Notes under the pieces: model-generated
Database searches by the model: none
What the model was told of the DNA's origin: nothing
The model's input: the letters and a program-made list of their open reading frames with translations, nothing else
DNA from: Oscillospiraceae bacterium
GTDB lineage: Bacteria > Bacillota > Clostridia > Oscillospirales > CAG-272
Assembly (NCBI GenBank): GCA_015063695.1
Contig: SVTQ01000008.1
Coordinates: 1-64,000 of the forward strand
Length of the DNA: 64,000 bases
Direction of reading: 5' to 3'
Part shown: positions 47,774-56,188 of the stretch, in pieces
How positions within the stretch are numbered: the first letter of the stretch is position 1
Layout: each line of letters starts with the position of its first letter
Program-made: the position numbers and the translations under genes

Positions 47774-48229
47774 ATGATCTACGATAAGATAACAAATCTT
47801 GAATTTTACGCCCCCTTTGACAAGAGATTTCTCACAGTTTCCAAATGGATAAAGGAAACAGATATCGACGCCCTTGAGGACGGCTCCTATGAGCTTGGCG
47901 AAGGAATTCTCGCAAACGTTTCCGAATACGAACCTCTTAAGGAAGAGATAAGCTACGAGGGACACAAAAAATATGCCGACCTTCAGTACCTCCACCGCGG
48001 CGACGAGCTTATCGAATGGGCACCCATCGATGAGATAGAAGACCTCTCCGACTACGTCGAGGAATACGACTTCCACGGTACAATGAAGAGCGGAAAGACA
48101 CATCTTACCCTCACCGTTGACGAAGGCTCCTTCGCATACTTCGCCCCCTGTGATCTCCACCGCCCCGGCCTGTGGAGAAACGCCGATAAAGTAAAAAAGG
48201 TAGTGTTCAAGCTTCCCGTAATTGACTAA
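47774..48229 (+). CDS. YhcH/YjgK/YiaL family protein (DUF386)
   Basis: 151 residues. EGHKKYADLQYLHRGDELIEWAP (about residues 56-78) and FAYFAPCDLHRPGL (about 118-131) give the His/Glu metal ligands of the cupin-like DUF386 fold. Relatives (EbgC, YhcH) act on beta-galactosides or sialic-acid-derived sugars, often as anomerases. It follows the ABC genes by 15 bases but its function is probably separate. Its terminator is split by element copy D. Confidence 0.9.
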   Translation: MIYDKITNLEFYAPFDKRFLTVSKWIKETDIDALEDGSYELGEGILANVSEYEPLKEEISYEGHKKYADLQYLHRGDELIEWAPIDEIEDLSDYVEEYDFHGTMKSGKTHLTLTVDEGSFAYFAPCDLHRPGLWRNADKVKKVVFKLPVID

Positions 48230-48241
48230 ATGAACATAAAA

Positions 48242-48521
48242 AAGCTCTCGGTACCCCGAGAGCTTCAGACTGAAGACAAACTCGGTATAACGCAGAAGTG
48301 AGCAGAAGAATTTGCATAAAGCAAATATTTCTTGATGAAATCATCTGATATTGAAAAGGCGGGCGAAAGCCCGCCACATCTGCTTTTGGCGAGTTTTTCC
48401 CTCTACCATAGACAACTATGCCGACGAGGAAAAAATCGCCAAATCTACCTTCGTTTCTCTCAGTCTCACTCAGAGTGTAGACTTTGTCTACACTCTGAAG
48501 CTCTCGGTACCACGAGAGCTT
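48242..48521. mobile_element. 232-bp terminator-splitting element, copy D
   Basis: Core 48266-48497 (same orientation as copy A). The flanking 24-base hairpins, stem AAGCTCTCG/CGAGAGCTT, are at 48242-48265 and 48498-48521 and differ by one loop base; both are in direct orientation. The A-run lies before the left copy and the T-run only after the right copy, so one terminator was opened and its hairpin doubled. Inner hairpins include GGCGGGC-GAAA-GCCCGCC and the 12-bp end hairpin. Confidence 0.8.
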
Positions 48522-48559
48522 TTTTATGATATACAAACAGTAACAACCGACCAACACAC

Positions 48560-48675
48560 AGCCTTCTCCTGAGGGAGAAGGGGGACCACGGCGGGGTCCC
48601 CAAGTTAGCCCTGCTGACTTGGGGTTCTCGCGTAGTGGTGGATGAGGAGTAGCGCAAATACAACAGAAAACTACA
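48560..48675 (-). repeat. Family-3 repeat interrupted by a family-2 hairpin (filled site)
   Basis: Reverse complement reads TTTTCTGTTG, CTACTCCTCATCCACC, then GCG, a 43-base insert starting AGAACCCCAAGTC and ending GGACCCCGCCGTGG, then TCCCCCTTCTCCCTCAGG. The copy at 21987-22075 lacks the insert. Confidence 0.75.
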
Positions 48676-48710
48676 TCATCACCATAGAAACAACCGGCCA
48701 ACATCCACCC

Positions 48711-48731
48711 GTAGGGGTCGGCGCCCCCGAC
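48711..48731 (+). repeat. GTAGGGG hairpin repeat (family 1), copy h
   Basis: GTAGGGGTCGGCGCCCCCGAC; stem GTCGG/CCGAC. It is preceded by CGGCCAACAT and runs directly into family-2 units. Confidence 0.65.
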
Positions 48732-48819
48732 GAGAACCCCAAAAATCATAAAGATTTTTGAGGACCCCTGCCGACGAGAACCCCAAAAATCATAAAGATT
48801 TTTGAGGACCCCTGCCGAC
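48732..48819. repeat. Two tandem 44-bp GAGAACCCC hairpin repeats (family 2)
   Basis: 48732-48775 and 48776-48819 are identical: GAGAACCCC, stem AAAAATC/GATTTTT around ATAAA, then GAGGACCCC and TGCCGAC. The stem differs entirely from the 46-bp units at 32952. Confidence 0.85.
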
Positions 48820-48864
48820 GACCCGTCGCCCTTCACCGCCTTCATCAAACTATATCTTTTACCC

Positions 48865-48888
48865 GTAGGGGCGAGCATCGCTCGTCCG
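48865..48888 (+). repeat. GTAGGGG hairpin repeat (family 1), copy i
   Basis: GTAGGGGCGAGCATCGCTCGTCCG; stem GCGAGC/GCTCG-type around ATC, with the fixed GTAGGGG and CCG edges. Confidence 0.65.
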
Positions 48889-48891
48889 CTT

Positions 48892-49758
48892 TTAACCCTT
48901 TCGCCTCAGATACATCATCTTATTTATCTCTGCCCCGAGAAGGATAATATACATACAAAAATAGAGCCACAGCATAAGAAAAACGACCGCCCCAAGGCTC
49001 CCGTAAACGTAGGAGGAGCGCGGAAAATATCTGATATATAAAGAATAAAAGAAGGAAAAAAGAAGCCATCCTGCGGCGGAAAACAACGCTCCCGGAAGCT
49101 GTGCCCTCAGCTTTTCGGGACAGCATTCCGAGGTCTTCCGCTCCCTTTTGAAAAAGAAGACCCCTTTGGTAACAACAAAATAAAGAAGAGAAAAATACAG
49201 TGTCAGAAAGAAGGCAAAAAGCAGATATTTAAACCTGAAGAGAGAGGAATATTCATCGAACATTTTAACAAGGGGAAATATGCCGCCGAATACGAAAAAG
49301 AGGACTGTGGCGGTAATTATGGCAACAAAAAGAGCCGTGTAAATAAGAGATAGAATGAGAGTGTAAATAAAAGTCCCCTTCATTCTCACCCTGTACACCT
49401 CGGAAACTCCGCGCATCACTGCCCTTATCCCCCTGGAAGCGCTCCAAAGCGCCGCCGCAGCTGCCGTTGATACTATCGGAATATCCGCACTTTGTGAAGC
49501 CTCGGTGAAAACAAAATCAAGAACGCCCGATGCCTCCCTCGGCAGAACGTCATGCAAAACTTCGGCAAGCTCGGGAACAAGATCGGGAGAAAAAAGACGG
49601 ATAAGAAGAATGAGAAGAATAACGAAGGGAATGGCGGAAATACATATATAAAAGGCGGTCTGCGCCGCATACACCGTCACCCTGTCCTCGTGAAGAGTGT
49701 CCGCTATGCGCCGAATTCTTTTAATAATGGGCGAGAGCGCCACAACCGAACTTTTCAT
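48892..49758 (-). CDS. YihY/BrkB family inner membrane protein
   Basis: 288 residues from the ATG at 49758 (GGAG upstream); the longer frame to 49806 has no ribosome site. TVYAAQTAFYICISAIPFVILLILLI (about residues 21-46) is the conserved first helix with the A..aFy...S..P signature; five further helices follow (for example TFIYTLILSLIYTALFVAIITATVLFFVFGG and GSLGAVVFLMLWLYFCMYIILLGAEINKM). The C-terminal LGAEIN motif is typical. The family was once called RNase BN and is now of unknown transport or envelope function. Confidence 0.92.
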   Translation of the reverse strand: MKSSVVALSPIIKRIRRIADTLHEDRVTVYAAQTAFYICISAIPFVILLILLIRLFSPDLVPELAEVLHDVLPREASGVLDFVFTEASQSADIPIVSTAAAAALWSASRGIRAVMRGVSEVYRVRMKGTFIYTLILSLIYTALFVAIITATVLFFVFGGIFPLVKMFDEYSSLFRFKYLLFAFFLTLYFSLLYFVVTKGVFFFKRERKTSECCPEKLRAQLPGALFSAAGWLLFSFFYSLYIRYFPRSSYVYGSLGAVVFLMLWLYFCMYIILLGAEINKMMYLRRKG

Positions 49759-49941
49759 ATTAAACTCCAAAACCTGAAATATTACCGTTCTATATATTAT
49801 GCTCATTTATTTCCGCAAATTACGCACTTTTCAGAGATAGAGATAAACCTCACCGCTTTGTTGACTTAAAAGCATTTTTCTGCTATAATTTATATAGATA
49901 ATATAGATAAAAACTACTCAAAGCGACCAACATCAGCACAG

Positions 49942-49966
49942 GTAGGGGAGGGGTTTACTCCTCCCG
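49942..49966 (+). repeat. GTAGGGG hairpin repeat (family 1), copy j
   Basis: GTAGGGGAGGGG TTTA CTCCTCCCG; stem GGGAGG/CCTCCC. It is preceded by CGACCAACAT at 49924 and lies 29 bases before the nfo start codon. Confidence 0.7.
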
Positions 49967-49995
49967 ATATATTAAATCTAACAAACGAGGTTATT

Positions 49996-50835
49996 ATGTT
50001 TTATATAGGATGTCATCTTTCAGTCAGCGGCGGCTACGAGCACATGGGCAAAGAAGCCCTCAGCATAGGCGCCAACACCTTTCAGTATTTCACAAAAAAT
50101 CCGAGGGGCAGAGGCTCAAAGGAGCCAACACCCGAGGATGTGGCGGCACTTGTGAAGCTTCTTGAAGAGAACAACTTTGCGCCGCCCCTTGCCCACGCAC
50201 CCTACACCTACAACCCCGCATCAAAGGACGAAAATATCCGTGAATATACCACGGAAGCAATGGCAAAGGAGCTTCGTTTCCTTGAGGCTATCCCCGGCGC
50301 TCTCTACAATTTCCACCCCGGATGCCACGTAGGTCAGGGACTTGAAGTGGGAATTCAGTATATTGCAGACCTTCTCAACACCATCCTCACTCCCGACCAG
50401 AATACCACCGTCCTCCTTGAGACTATGGCAGGAAAAGGCACGGAGATAGGCTCAAAATTTGAGGAACTGAGAGCTATAATCGACCTTGTAAACGAGGACG
50501 TGAGAGGCAAGGTGGGAGTATGCCTTGACACCTGCCACGTCAGCGACGCAGGCTACGATATAGCAGGTGACCCCGATGCAGTTTTTGCAGAGTTTGACCG
50601 TATCGTCGGCCTTGACAGACTGAAGGCGATCCATATCAACGACTCCAAAAATCCTCTCGGCGCCCATAAGGACAGACACGAAAAAATAGGAGACGGCTTC
50701 CTCGGCATCGAAGGCTTTGATAAAATAATCAACTGCAAGGCCGTAAAGCACCTTCCCTTCTACCTTGAAACACCAAACGAAGTCGACGGCTACGCAAAGG
50801 AGATCGCCCTTCTTAAGTCTATGAGAAAAGAATAA
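49996..50835 (+). CDS. nfo: Deoxyribonuclease IV (AP endonuclease)
   Basis: 279 residues; GAGG precedes the ATG. Zinc ligands of endonuclease IV are all visible: LAHAPYTYN (His near 72), FHPGCH (His near 112), LLETMAG (Glu near 148), CLDTCHV (Asp and His near 178-181), HINDSKNPLGAHKDRHEKIGDG (about 214-235) and LETPNE (near 256). It cuts DNA 5' to abasic sites in base excision repair and matters in spore outgrowth. Single gene. Confidence 0.95.
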   Translation: MFYIGCHLSVSGGYEHMGKEALSIGANTFQYFTKNPRGRGSKEPTPEDVAALVKLLEENNFAPPLAHAPYTYNPASKDENIREYTTEAMAKELRFLEAIPGALYNFHPGCHVGQGLEVGIQYIADLLNTILTPDQNTTVLLETMAGKGTEIGSKFEELRAIIDLVNEDVRGKVGVCLDTCHVSDAGYDIAGDPDAVFAEFDRIVGLDRLKAIHINDSKNPLGAHKDRHEKIGDGFLGIEGFDKIINCKAVKHLPFYLETPNEVDGYAKEIALLKSMRKE

Positions 50836-50840
50836 AAATT

Positions 50841-50902
50841 ACGGCAAAAGCTCCACTGCCGTAAAACAGCTTCACTCCCGAAAGTTCATTCTATCGGGAG
50901 TG
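50841..50902 (+). terminator. Two hairpins after nfo
   Basis: ACGGCA/TGCCGT (50841-50862) and CACTCCCGA/TCGGGAGTG (50873-50902, followed by TTATT). The second is the better terminator and overlaps no promoter element. Confidence 0.7.
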
Positions 50903-50905
50903 TTA

Positions 50906-50934
50906 TTGCATAAATAGTTGCTGTGTGTTATAAT
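50906..50934 (+). promoter_or_regulatory. Promoter of the Nudix gene
   Basis: TTGCAT (50906-50911), 17-base spacer, TATAAT (50929-50934). Confidence 0.75.
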
Positions 50935-50993
50935 GTGATAGGATAATACTAACAGTTTGATAAACTTGAATTTAGTTAATAGGTGGTGATATA

Positions 50994-51506
50994 GTGAACG
51001 AATGGAAACTAATTGGCACATTGACCGATAAATGCATACTTGGGACGGATGGGCTAAGTACGAAAGAGCCAAGAAGAACATCGAGAGCGATATTGATTAA
51101 CGATGAAGGTCAATATGCGGTGATGTATGCTAAAAAATTCAATCTTCATTCTTTGCCTGGTGGTGGAATAGAAAATGGCGAAGATGAATTTTCTGCATTG
51201 GTTAGAGAAGTGTCTGAAGAAACAGGATGTGTATGTGATTCTGTAGAGCCGTTAGGTATTGTTGCCGAAAATAGATACCATGCAGACTTTACATCGTTAT
51301 CGTATTATTTTGTTGTACATACAAAGACTAAGCAGGCTGTATTGCATCTGACAGATGCAGAAATTGAAAACGGAACGATATTAAAATGGTGCTCATTTGA
51401 TGAACTATATAGTTTAATTAAGGATATTGAGCACGAAACAAATCAACGAAAATTTCTACAGGCAAGGGACTTACTTGCACTTAATGAATATAATCAAAAT
51501 CTCTAA
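50994..51506 (+). CDS. Nudix hydrolase
   Basis: 170 residues from a GTG at 50994 after AGGTGGTGAT. GGGIENGEDEFSALVREVSEETG (about residues 57-79) is a complete Nudix box (Gx5Ex7REVxEExG, here ending ETGCVC). The family cleaves nucleoside diphosphates linked to another group; the substrate is unknown. The gene is clearly more AT-rich than nfo and rsmA on either side and has its own promoter and terminator, so it looks like a recent acquisition. Confidence 0.88.
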   Translation: MNEWKLIGTLTDKCILGTDGLSTKEPRRTSRAILINDEGQYAVMYAKKFNLHSLPGGGIENGEDEFSALVREVSEETGCVCDSVEPLGIVAENRYHADFTSLSYYFVVHTKTKQAVLHLTDAEIENGTILKWCSFDELYSLIKDIEHETNQRKFLQARDLLALNEYNQNL

Positions 51507-51550
51507 CCAATTTCAATTTGTCTGACAGCTTCAAAGACGCACATCAATAC

Positions 51551-51597
51551 AAAAAAGCACGGAAACAGAACTTAAAGTTCAAAATCCGTGCTTTTTT
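51551..51597. terminator. Bidirectional terminator between the Nudix gene and rsmA
   Basis: AAAAAAGCACGGA pairs with TCCGTGCTTTTTT; a smaller GAACTT/AAGTTC hairpin is nested in the loop. Confidence 0.92.
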
Positions 51598-51610
51598 ATC
51601 GAAATAATTA

Positions 51611-52543
51611 TCACTTATAAAGAATAGCTGCAAGAGCGCAGTAGTCCCTTGCGGAGAGCTTTTCGCCTCTTATATCGCTTCTTATGCCAAGCTCGGAAAG
51701 CGCCGCCTCGGTCTTCTCCTTGGGGATCTCCGATGAGAGAGCGTTAACGAGGGTCTTTCTTCTCTGAAGGAACGCGAGGGCAATAAGCTTTTTAACTCTT
51801 GCGGCAAACTTATCGCAAGCCGCCTTGTCCTTTGGAGCCTTGTCCCAGACGTCGTAAATGCCGTTTTCATGGAGAGTTATCTGAACGACGGAAGAAGAGA
51901 CCTTGGGCGCGGGAAGGAAGTTCCCTGCACTTACGGTAAAGAGCTTTTCCGCCGTGCCGTGAAGGGCAACGGAGACGGAGAGAGAGCCGTAGTCACCGCT
52001 TCCTGCAGAAGCGCATATCCTGTCGGCAACCTCGGTCTGTACCATTACGGTAATGCTTCTGAAACGTGAGGGGCCCGAAAGGGGGTATTCCTCAAGAAGC
52101 TTCATGAGAACGGGAGTTGTAACGTAATAAGGAAGGTTTGCGCAAACGCACACGGGCATGTCCCCTGCAAGCTCTGAAAGAAGAGCATCCGCCTGAACGT
52201 TCATAAAGTCCTCGTTTACAACCGTAACGTTATCACACTCGGCAAGGGTCTCTTCAAGAAGAGGAATAAGCCCCTTATCTATCTCAACGGCAATTACCTT
52301 TTCAAAATAGGAGGAGAGCTCCACGGTCATGGAGCCTATACCGGGGCCTATCTCAAGGGCGCAAACCCCCTCCATAAAGCCGCCGAAGCCGTCAAAGCCA
52401 ACGTCACCGCCTGCCGCCGCGCTTCCTGCAATTCGCTCGGGTATGGCGCTGTTTATAAGAAAGTTCTGACCGTAGCCCTTCTTGGGGGCGAGGCCGTATT
52501 TATCCATAAGCTCCCGGACTGTTTTGGGACTGCAAAGATTCAT
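51611..52543 (-). CDS. rsmA: 16S rRNA dimethyladenosine transferase (KsgA)
   Basis: 310 residues; CAGGAG precedes the ATG. KKGYGQNFLINSAIPERIA (residues 20-38) is the family start, ALEIGPGIGSMTVELS (about 62-77) the SAM-binding motif, and CANLPYYVTTPVLMKLL (about 132-148) the catalytic NLPY motif. It dimethylates two adjacent adenines in the 3' hairpin of 16S rRNA. A Gly/Phe-rich insert of about 20 residues (GGDVGFDGFGGFMEG) sits before the SAM motif, not usual in the family. The spore DNA or RNase M5 genes that often precede it in Firmicutes are not here. Confidence 0.94.
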   Translation of the reverse strand: MNLCSPKTVRELMDKYGLAPKKGYGQNFLINSAIPERIAGSAAAGGDVGFDGFGGFMEGVCALEIGPGIGSMTVELSSYFEKVIAVEIDKGLIPLLEETLAECDNVTVVNEDFMNVQADALLSELAGDMPVCVCANLPYYVTTPVLMKLLEEYPLSGPSRFRSITVMVQTEVADRICASAGSGDYGSLSVSVALHGTAEKLFTVSAGNFLPAPKVSSSVVQITLHENGIYDVWDKAPKDKAACDKFAARVKKLIALAFLQRRKTLVNALSSEIPKEKTEAALSELGIRSDIRGEKLSARDYCALAAILYK

Positions 52544-52590
52544 CTTTATCTCCTGAAAAAATATCGTATTCTCAAACAGGGGGTCTCACG

Positions 52591-52660
52591 GTAGGGGAGG
52601 GGCAGTGCTGTGAGGATTTCCTTGGAAATCCGAGGAAATGCCCTTGGGGTACTCCTCCCG
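52591..52660 (+). repeat. GTAGGGG hairpin repeat (family 1), copy k, with expanded loop
   Basis: The fixed edges GTAGGGGAGGGG and ACTCCTCCCG are 70 bases apart in place of about 25; the loop contains a nested hairpin GGATTTCC/GGAAATCC. It suggests an insertion into the loop of a standard copy. Confidence 0.6.
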
Positions 52661-52694
52661 TCTTAACCGCAAGGCGACTTGGGGTTCTCTTTTA

Positions 52695-53573
52695 TCAGAT
52701 AACCGTCATCTTGTAGGACGTTTCAAAATACTCACCGGGAAGGATGCTCTTCGCATACTTCTTGCTTTCAAGCTCGGGAGTTTCGTTTGTTCCTGCAGGG
52801 AGACCGCACCAGGGCTCAAGGCAGATGAAGGGGGATTCCTTCTTGATAGGTGTCCAGAGACCGATAGCGTCAAAGCGGTCAAAGTCAAACCTTATACCGT
52901 GACCTGTGTTTCTGTTAACGAGGCGAATGCTCTTTACCTTGAGGTCTTCGATAATAAGAGCGTCGTTATCGTAGTCGCTGTATCTGAGGGGAAGCTCGTT
53001 GTTCTTAACAAGGTCAAGCTTGGGGATATCAGGACACATGTAGCCTGTTCCCTCCTGAGTGATAGACATATAAGCACCTTCGTAGTCCTCGAAGTAAATG
53101 CTGTAATCCTCAAAGCTTTCACCCTCGAAAATGGGACAGTTGAAGCCGGGGTGACCGCCGATGGAGAAGGTCATCTTTTTGTCACCTGTGTTGATGACTC
53201 TGTATGTAGTTTCAAAGCCGTCATCCGTTACCTCGTGAGTAATTCTGAGGCAGAAGGGATAAGGATAGCTCTTAAGAAGCTCCTCGTTTTCCACAAGCTC
53301 GAATACGACCTTGGAGGGAGTGATCTCCACGGGAGTGAATTCGCACTTTCTTGCAAGGCCGTGCTTGGGCATGGGATATTCCTCGCCGTCAGCAATTATC
53401 TTGCCGTCCTTGGGTGAGCAAAGAACGGGGAAAAGAACGGGAGCTCTTCCCGACCAGTGCTCGGGGAGACCGTACCAACAGTATTCGGTTCCGTTTTTCT
53501 CGCAGGAGATAAGCTCTGCACCGAGAGAGGTGCAGATAGCCGTTACGTCATTTTTGGATATTGTGAAATTCAT
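52695..53573 (-). CDS. Aldose 1-epimerase family protein (LacX-like)
   Basis: 292 residues; TTGGAG before the ATG. ICTSLGAELISCEKNGTEYCWYG (about residues 13-35) and RAPVLFPVLCSPKDGKI (about 43-59) match the LacX/YphB-like branch of galactose mutarotases. FSIGGHPGFNCPI (about residue 138) carries the catalytic His, and ICLEPWCGLPAG (about 248) the acidic region. It would convert sugar anomers in the cytoplasm; the true substrate is uncertain because LacX-type proteins are poorly studied. Confidence 0.88.
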   Translation of the reverse strand: MNFTISKNDVTAICTSLGAELISCEKNGTEYCWYGLPEHWSGRAPVLFPVLCSPKDGKIIADGEEYPMPKHGLARKCEFTPVEITPSKVVFELVENEELLKSYPYPFCLRITHEVTDDGFETTYRVINTGDKKMTFSIGGHPGFNCPIFEGESFEDYSIYFEDYEGAYMSITQEGTGYMCPDIPKLDLVKNNELPLRYSDYDNDALIIEDLKVKSIRLVNRNTGHGIRFDFDRFDAIGLWTPIKKESPFICLEPWCGLPAGTNETPELESKKYAKSILPGEYFETSYKMTVI

Positions 53574-53603
53574 AATAACTCCAATTATTTTTTAAATTTT
53601 AAA

Positions 53604-55001
53604 TCAGAAAGCGATCTTTTCAGAAAGGTAAGCTTCAAGCTCGGAAATAGGCAGACGAACCTGTTCCATGGAGTCTCTTTCTCTTACCGTTACACAGCCG
53701 TCTTCAACAGATTCAAAGTCGTATGTGATGCAGTAGGGTGTACCGATCTCGTCCTGACGGCGGTAACGCTTACCGATAGAGCCTGTTTCGTCAAAGTCAA
53801 CACAGAAGCTTTTGGAAAGCTGAGTAAATACTTCGTCAGCCTGCTCGGAAAGTTTTTTAGAGAGAGGAAGAACTGCTGCCTTGAAGGGAGCGAGAGCGGG
53901 ATGGAGACGGAGAACAACGCGGGTGTCGTTCTTTTCAGCGTCAACAACTTCTTCATCGTATGCGTCAACGAGGAAAGCAAGTGCCACACGGTCAGCTCCG
54001 AGGGAGGGCTCGATAACGTAGGGAACGTACTTTTCGTTTGTTTCGGGGTCAAAATATTCCATGGGCTTGCCGCTGTGGTTTGCATGCTGAGTGAGGTCGT
54101 AGTCAGTTCTGTCAGCTACACCCCAAAGCTCACCCCATCCGAAGGGGAAGAGGAATTCGAAGTCAGTGGTTGCCTTGGAGTAGAAGCAGAGCTCATCCTC
54201 GGAGTGGTCACGGAGTCTGAGGTTTTCTTCCTTCATGCCGAGGTTCAGGAGGAACTGCTTGCAGTATTCCTTCCAGTAAAGGAACCATTCAAGGTCAGTG
54301 CCGGGCTTGCAGAAGAATTCAAGCTCCATCTGTTCGAATTCACGTGTACGGAACGTGAAGTTACCGGGAGTAATCTCGTTTCTGAAGGACTTACCGATCT
54401 GACAAACGCCGAAGGGGAGCTTCTTTCTGGAGCTTCTTGCAACGTTCTGGAAGTTTACGAAGATACCCTGAGCTGTTTCGGGTCTGAGATAAAGCTCGGA
54501 GCTTGAGTCCTCGGTTACGCCCTGGTACGTCTTGAACATAAGGTTGAACTTACGGATATCCGTGAATTCTTTACTGCCGCAGTCGGGGCAAACTATTCCC
54601 TTTTCAGCAATGTAGTCAGCCATTTCTTTATTTGTCCAGCCTGCAGGATTATCGTCGAGACCGTTTGCAAAAGCATAGTCCTCGATAAGCTTGTCGGCTC
54701 TGTGACGTGTCTTACATTCCTTACAGTCCATAAGGGGGTCGGAGAAGCCGCCGACGTGACCGGAAGCTACCCATGTTTCGGGGTTCATGATGATAGCCGC
54801 ATCAAGACCTACGTTGTATTTACATTCCTGAACGAACTTCTTCCACCAAGCCTTCTTTACGTTGTTCTTGAATTCAACGCCGAGAGGGCCGTAGTCCCAG
54901 GAGTTAGCGAGACCGCCGTAGATCTCACTGCCTGCAAAGATAAAGCCGCGGTTTTTACACAGCGCAACAATTTTGTCCATCGTCTTTTCTGAATTGTTCA
55001 T
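53604..55001 (-). CDS. glyQS: Glycine--tRNA ligase, single-chain (alpha2) type
   Basis: 465 residues; AGAGGTAAAC precedes the ATG. The gene encodes the eukaryote/archaeal-like dimeric enzyme: [24 protein letters not shown] (about 14-37, motif 1 region), [25 protein letters not shown] (about 205-230, motif 2) and [14 protein letters not shown] (about 345, motif 3), with a C-terminal anticodon-binding domain. [13 protein letters not shown] and CPDCGSKEF form a zinc-ribbon-like pair. No T-box is seen upstream; the leader is only about 80 bases. Confidence 0.95.
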   Translation of the reverse strand: MNNSEKTMDKIVALCKNRGFIFAGSEIYGGLANSWDYGPLGVEFKNNVKKAWWKKFVQECKYNVGLDAAIIMNPETWVASGHVGGFSDPLMDCKECKTRHRADKLIEDYAFANGLDDNPAGWTNKEMADYIAEKGIVCPDCGSKEFTDIRKFNLMFKTYQGVTEDSSSELYLRPETAQGIFVNFQNVARSSRKKLPFGVCQIGKSFRNEITPGNFTFRTREFEQMELEFFCKPGTDLEWFLYWKEYCKQFLLNLGMKEENLRLRDHSEDELCFYSKATTDFEFLFPFGWGELWGVADRTDYDLTQHANHSGKPMEYFDPETNEKYVPYVIEPSLGADRVALAFLVDAYDEEVVDAEKNDTRVVLRLHPALAPFKAAVLPLSKKLSEQADEVFTQLSKSFCVDFDETGSIGKRYRRQDEIGTPYCITYDFESVEDGCVTVRERDSMEQVRLPISELEAYLSEKIAF

Positions 55002-55078
55002 TTCTGTTTACCTCTTTATGTATATGTTTTATTTTTTATTTTATCCGCTCTGCCGAAAGACAGAGGGTCATAAGCATT

Positions 55079-56152
55079 TTATCTGTATTTTGAAAGCGCC
55101 TCAACACCGCCGGAAACGTCAGGCTCAAAGGTTGCATCCTGAGGCTCGCCCGCGGGCTTGAAAAGTCCGGGATAGGATACCGTTACCGCAATATCGTCGC
55201 TAAACGCTTTGATAAGCTCTCCGTTCTGTGCGAAGAAGTCTGTCGTGATATTGGTAACTGCATATTTTTCAACTCTCGTCCAGAGAGAGGACTGACCGTT
55301 CGGAGAGAGCTTTGCGAAGTTTCTGAACACGCCCTTTGTGTAGCCGTCGGAGATTATAAGCTCATCCTCAATTCCGTCGGAATAGTCACTGTAAAGAAGG
55401 AGACCCATGGAGGAAGGGCCGATGTTGTCGGTACATTCCTCAAGGAAGGAATCAAATTCAACCTCGGGATCAAGAGCCTTTATCTTCCCTGCGCCCGACT
55501 GACCTACGTAAACCTTGCCGTCCGTGAAGATCTCACAGGGCACGGTGCAGTACACCGCGCCGATAACGTCAACGATGCTCTTTACGTCGGTACAGTTGAC
55601 CACAGCATAGTAGTCAACGGAAACGCCCGTTATGGACTCAACCTTCGATTTAAAAAATTCAAATCCGTAATAACCGTAAACGTTGTAAAGTGTTTCATAT
55701 CCCGCAGGGGTCGTTACGTTTGTGTTGGGTGCAATGGGAGTGAAGATATACTCGCCGTATTCCTTACTGCACTGAACAAGGCAGATGGTTGAGGGACCTG
55801 CAATGCGGAAGCCGTCCTCAAGATATCCCGCCTCATCCTCGGTCTTATCTATTTCCGAAGGGGCGGGCAGATAGTCCGAAAAGACCTTGGGTCTGTAATC
55901 GGTGCACACTATAAGCATGGAGAAGGAATTTCCTTCAATATCCTTCAAAGTGTTTTCGGTTTGATCGCTTTCTTCCTTATCCGCACCTCCCTCGTCCTTG
56001 GGAGCGTTTAAGATATCGGTAATTCCGTCGGGAGTTCTGTCGAATATTCCAAGGAGAATTCCCTCAACGGAATTAGTTACGAACACCGCCGCAATACCTG
56101 CAAGCACAGCCGTAATAAGAAAAGCAATTCCGAAGCTTTTTAAGCCTTTCAT
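55079..56152 (-). CDS. Divergent LytR-CpsA-Psr (LCP)-like protein
   Basis: 357 residues; N-terminal membrane anchor (FGIAFLITAVLAGIAAVFVTNSV, residues 7-29). FSMLIVCTDYRP and TICLVQCSKEYGEYIFTPIAPNTNV, then VDYYAVVNCTDVKSIVDVIGAVYCTVP (about 178-204), follow the LCP plan of beta strand, metal-binding Asp and lipid-binding groove. The usual R.D catalytic residues are not all recognisable, so it may be an altered or inactive member. LCP enzymes transfer undecaprenyl-linked polymers to peptidoglycan, which fits the WecA-like and O-antigen-ligase-like genes upstream in the same operon. Confidence 0.7.
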   Translation of the reverse strand: MKGLKSFGIAFLITAVLAGIAAVFVTNSVEGILLGIFDRTPDGITDILNAPKDEGGADKEESDQTENTLKDIEGNSFSMLIVCTDYRPKVFSDYLPAPSEIDKTEDEAGYLEDGFRIAGPSTICLVQCSKEYGEYIFTPIAPNTNVTTPAGYETLYNVYGYYGFEFFKSKVESITGVSVDYYAVVNCTDVKSIVDVIGAVYCTVPCEIFTDGKVYVGQSGAGKIKALDPEVEFDSFLEECTDNIGPSSMGLLLYSDYSDGIEDELIISDGYTKGVFRNFAKLSPNGQSSLWTRVEKYAVTNITTDFFAQNGELIKAFSDDIAVTVSYPGLFKPAGEPQDATFEPDVSGGVEALSKYR

Positions 56153-56188
56153 AGTATTTTTCCTTTCACTAAGGGGAAATTGTGCCTT

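Larger units (their letters stand above)
48230..48891. other. 662-base repeat-packed intergenic region, no gene
   Basis: In order: element copy D inside its split terminator (48242-48521), a family-3 repeat interrupted by a family-2 hairpin (48560-48675), a family-1 repeat (48711-48731), two tandem family-2 units (48732-48819), and another family-1 repeat (48865-48888). Open frames crossing it are produced by the repeats. Confidence 0.75.

Noticed and set aside
48207-48878. 223-codon minus-strand open frame in the 48-kb intergenic region
   Set aside because: It is a run through the 232-bp element and the hairpin repeats; the likeness to frames at 10511 and 28056 follows from the repeated DNA.
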